DNA from: Metridium senile
Taxonomy: Eukaryota > Cnidaria > Anthozoa > Actiniaria > Metridiidae
Length of the DNA: 64,000 nt
Direction: 5' to 3'
Assembly: GCA_949775045.1 (NCBI GenBank)
Contig: OX459107.1
Coordinates: 14,575,679-14,639,678 of the forward strand
Shown here: positions 62,760 to 64,000 of the stretch, piece by piece
Numbering within the stretch: position 1 is the stretch's first letter
Layout of the letters: each line of letters opens with the position of its first letter
Made by a program: the position numbers and the translations under genes
The notes under the pieces: model-generated
What the model was told of the DNA's origin: nothing
Databases searched by the model: none
What the model saw: only the letters and a program-made list of their open reading frames with translations

Positions 62760-63683
62760 GGTAGTTCGGGCGTCTTAGATTCTATCGTTAGATCTTTTTG
62801 AAACTTCTCATGTAAAAAGAGCAAACTAAGTTAAGTTCAAAACTAAAATAAAAATAATGGGTCACCGTGCTCGTTTCGGAGATAAGGGCGGTAGACTGGG
62901 GCCCATTTTGGTCATTTTTTGTCACAAAAATTGTCGGAATTTGAAACATAAAACGCTATTTATTCTATTTTTCCCGATAGCAAACTTTTTAACAAGCATT
63001 TGCAAAAGAAAGACACTTTCCTAACAAACATATTATTTGTCATGTTTTACTCAAGAAAATCCTTTGGGCAAAAAAATACTGCGAAAAGTACGTGCATGTC
63101 GAGAATTTTGATGCAAAAATAAACTCAAAATGTGAAAAATACCACATTTTGCGCTCGAAAACAATATCATTTTTATTTCACGGAATGAAGAGTTCTGATA
63201 AGGGAAATCCATCTATAAAATAAAAATGGGGTGACACCGCGCTCTTTTCCGAGTTATAGCACGAAAACCCTTTAAAATGTATATTTCGTGAACCTATTTT
63301 TTGTCTGTGCGGGACTGGTAACTAGTTCCCTATAACATTATCGAAACAAACTTTAACATTTTTTGGTCCGCTAATATCTCTAGAATCGATGTTAAGCTGA
63401 TTATGACCAGTTTAATTCGTAATTCTTGCCCAAAACACTAATTTATATGATGCATTATAGTTCCAAAAATCGACACTAAAACGACGCCGATTTGAATGTG
63501 AAAAAATCATGAATTTAACGAAAAATCTTGATTTCTCGTGAATGCGGGTCTAAATTCAGGAGATTTTTTGCTGAGACGATGTGCTTGTCTTGTGAATGCA
63601 TAACGTTCCCATGATTTTCAAATCGGAAAATACTAAAAGCTAAAAAACGAAATTATGTGATTACGGCTGGGTCCCGAACTACC
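62760..63683. mobile_element. TTAA-flanked element 2
   Basis: Starts GGTAGTTCGGGCG and ends GTCCCGAACTACC, flanked by TTAA (62756-62759, 63684-63687). About 924 bp, no transposase. Inserted in the same host repeat as element 1, 96 bp downstream of it. Confidence 0.88.
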
Positions 63684-63689
63684 TTAAGT

Positions 63690-63895
63690 CAACATTTTTT
63701 ACAAATTTCATTATATTATCTATCGTTTATATCAAACACCAATGCAGCCTATACTAGTTTACTCGCTAGTTTCTATTTTTTATGGTGTTACAAATTTCAT
63801 TATATTACCTATCGTTTATATCAAACACCGACGCAGCCTATACTAGTTTACTCGCTAGTTTCTATTTTATACGGTGTTACAAAAATTTCATTATA
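63690..63895. repeat. Tandem copies of the TGCAGCCTATACTAGTTTAC unit
   Basis: Two units of the 90-bp sequence amplified at 36655-37345, continuing the host repeat interrupted by the two TTAA elements. Confidence 0.85.
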
Positions 63896-64000
63896 TTACA
63901 TGTACCGCCCGCGAGTAAAGTACCATCCACTCGCGAGTACGCGTAGCGAGTGTGCGCGTCACTCGCGAGTTATGCATAATGTCAATAAAGTTACCCACTC
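63896..64000. repeat. GCGAGT-rich palindromic tail
   Basis: ACTCGCGAGT words in both orientations (CCACTCGCGAGTACGCG, CACTCGCGAGTTATGC). Runs to the window edge, so the boundary is unknown. Confidence 0.5.

Overview
The window is nuclear DNA of an animal. All recognisable genes are split by GT-AG introns, and their protein families are metazoan: SRCR/lysyl oxidase, proteasome Rpn10, GINS, eIF3, and a PP1 glycogen-targeting subunit. The AT-rich composition, modest introns, very dense short foldback elements and long trinucleotide satellites suggest an early-branching invertebrate, perhaps an anthozoan cnidarian. That placement is inference, not proof.

Gene order from left to right: (1) the 3' end of an unrecognised small gene (+, 899-1576); (2) a BTB-BACK-MATH-like gene (-, 2634-9151); (3) PSMD4/Rpn10 (+, 9376-15990); (4) COMTD1-like O-methyltransferase (-, 16468-23001); (5) GINS4/SLD5 (+, 23580-29094); (6) an intronless PPP1R3-type glycogen-targeting subunit (+, 31348-32028); (7) FAM204A homologue (-, 36017 to about 40295); (8) a lysyl oxidase-like gene with four SRCR domains, a catalytic domain and an extra C-terminal fibronectin type II domain (+, 42002-54368); (9) the first 443 codons of EIF3A (+, 55901-61197, running off the right end). 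Two head-to-head pairs, BTB/PSMD4 (224 bp apart) and COMTD1/GINS4 (578 bp apart), probably share promoters. I rebuilt the exons by hand; reading phases match at every junction given, except the first exon of FAM204A, which is tentative.

Much of the rest is repetitive. There are dozens of palindromic MITE-like elements, several nested inside one another. They include TA-flanked Tc1/mariner-like elements, TTAA-flanked elements, and a family with CACAGG ends and 7-bp target duplications. There are also long minisatellites (about 28 hairpin-bearing units in a PSMD4 intron; exact 90-bp units in a FAM204A intron) and large ATC/GAT satellites that create spurious long ORFs.

The genes do not form one pathway. 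They are mostly housekeeping genes (protein degradation, DNA replication, translation initiation, glycogen control) plus one extracellular-matrix cross-linking enzyme. The most notable observations are the LOXL-FN2 fusion, the BTB-BACK-MATH domain order, tandem duplications that copy splice sites beside real exons, and the apparent 7-bp-TSD transposon family. Several of the genes also have relatives on human chromosome 10, which may be ancient linkage.
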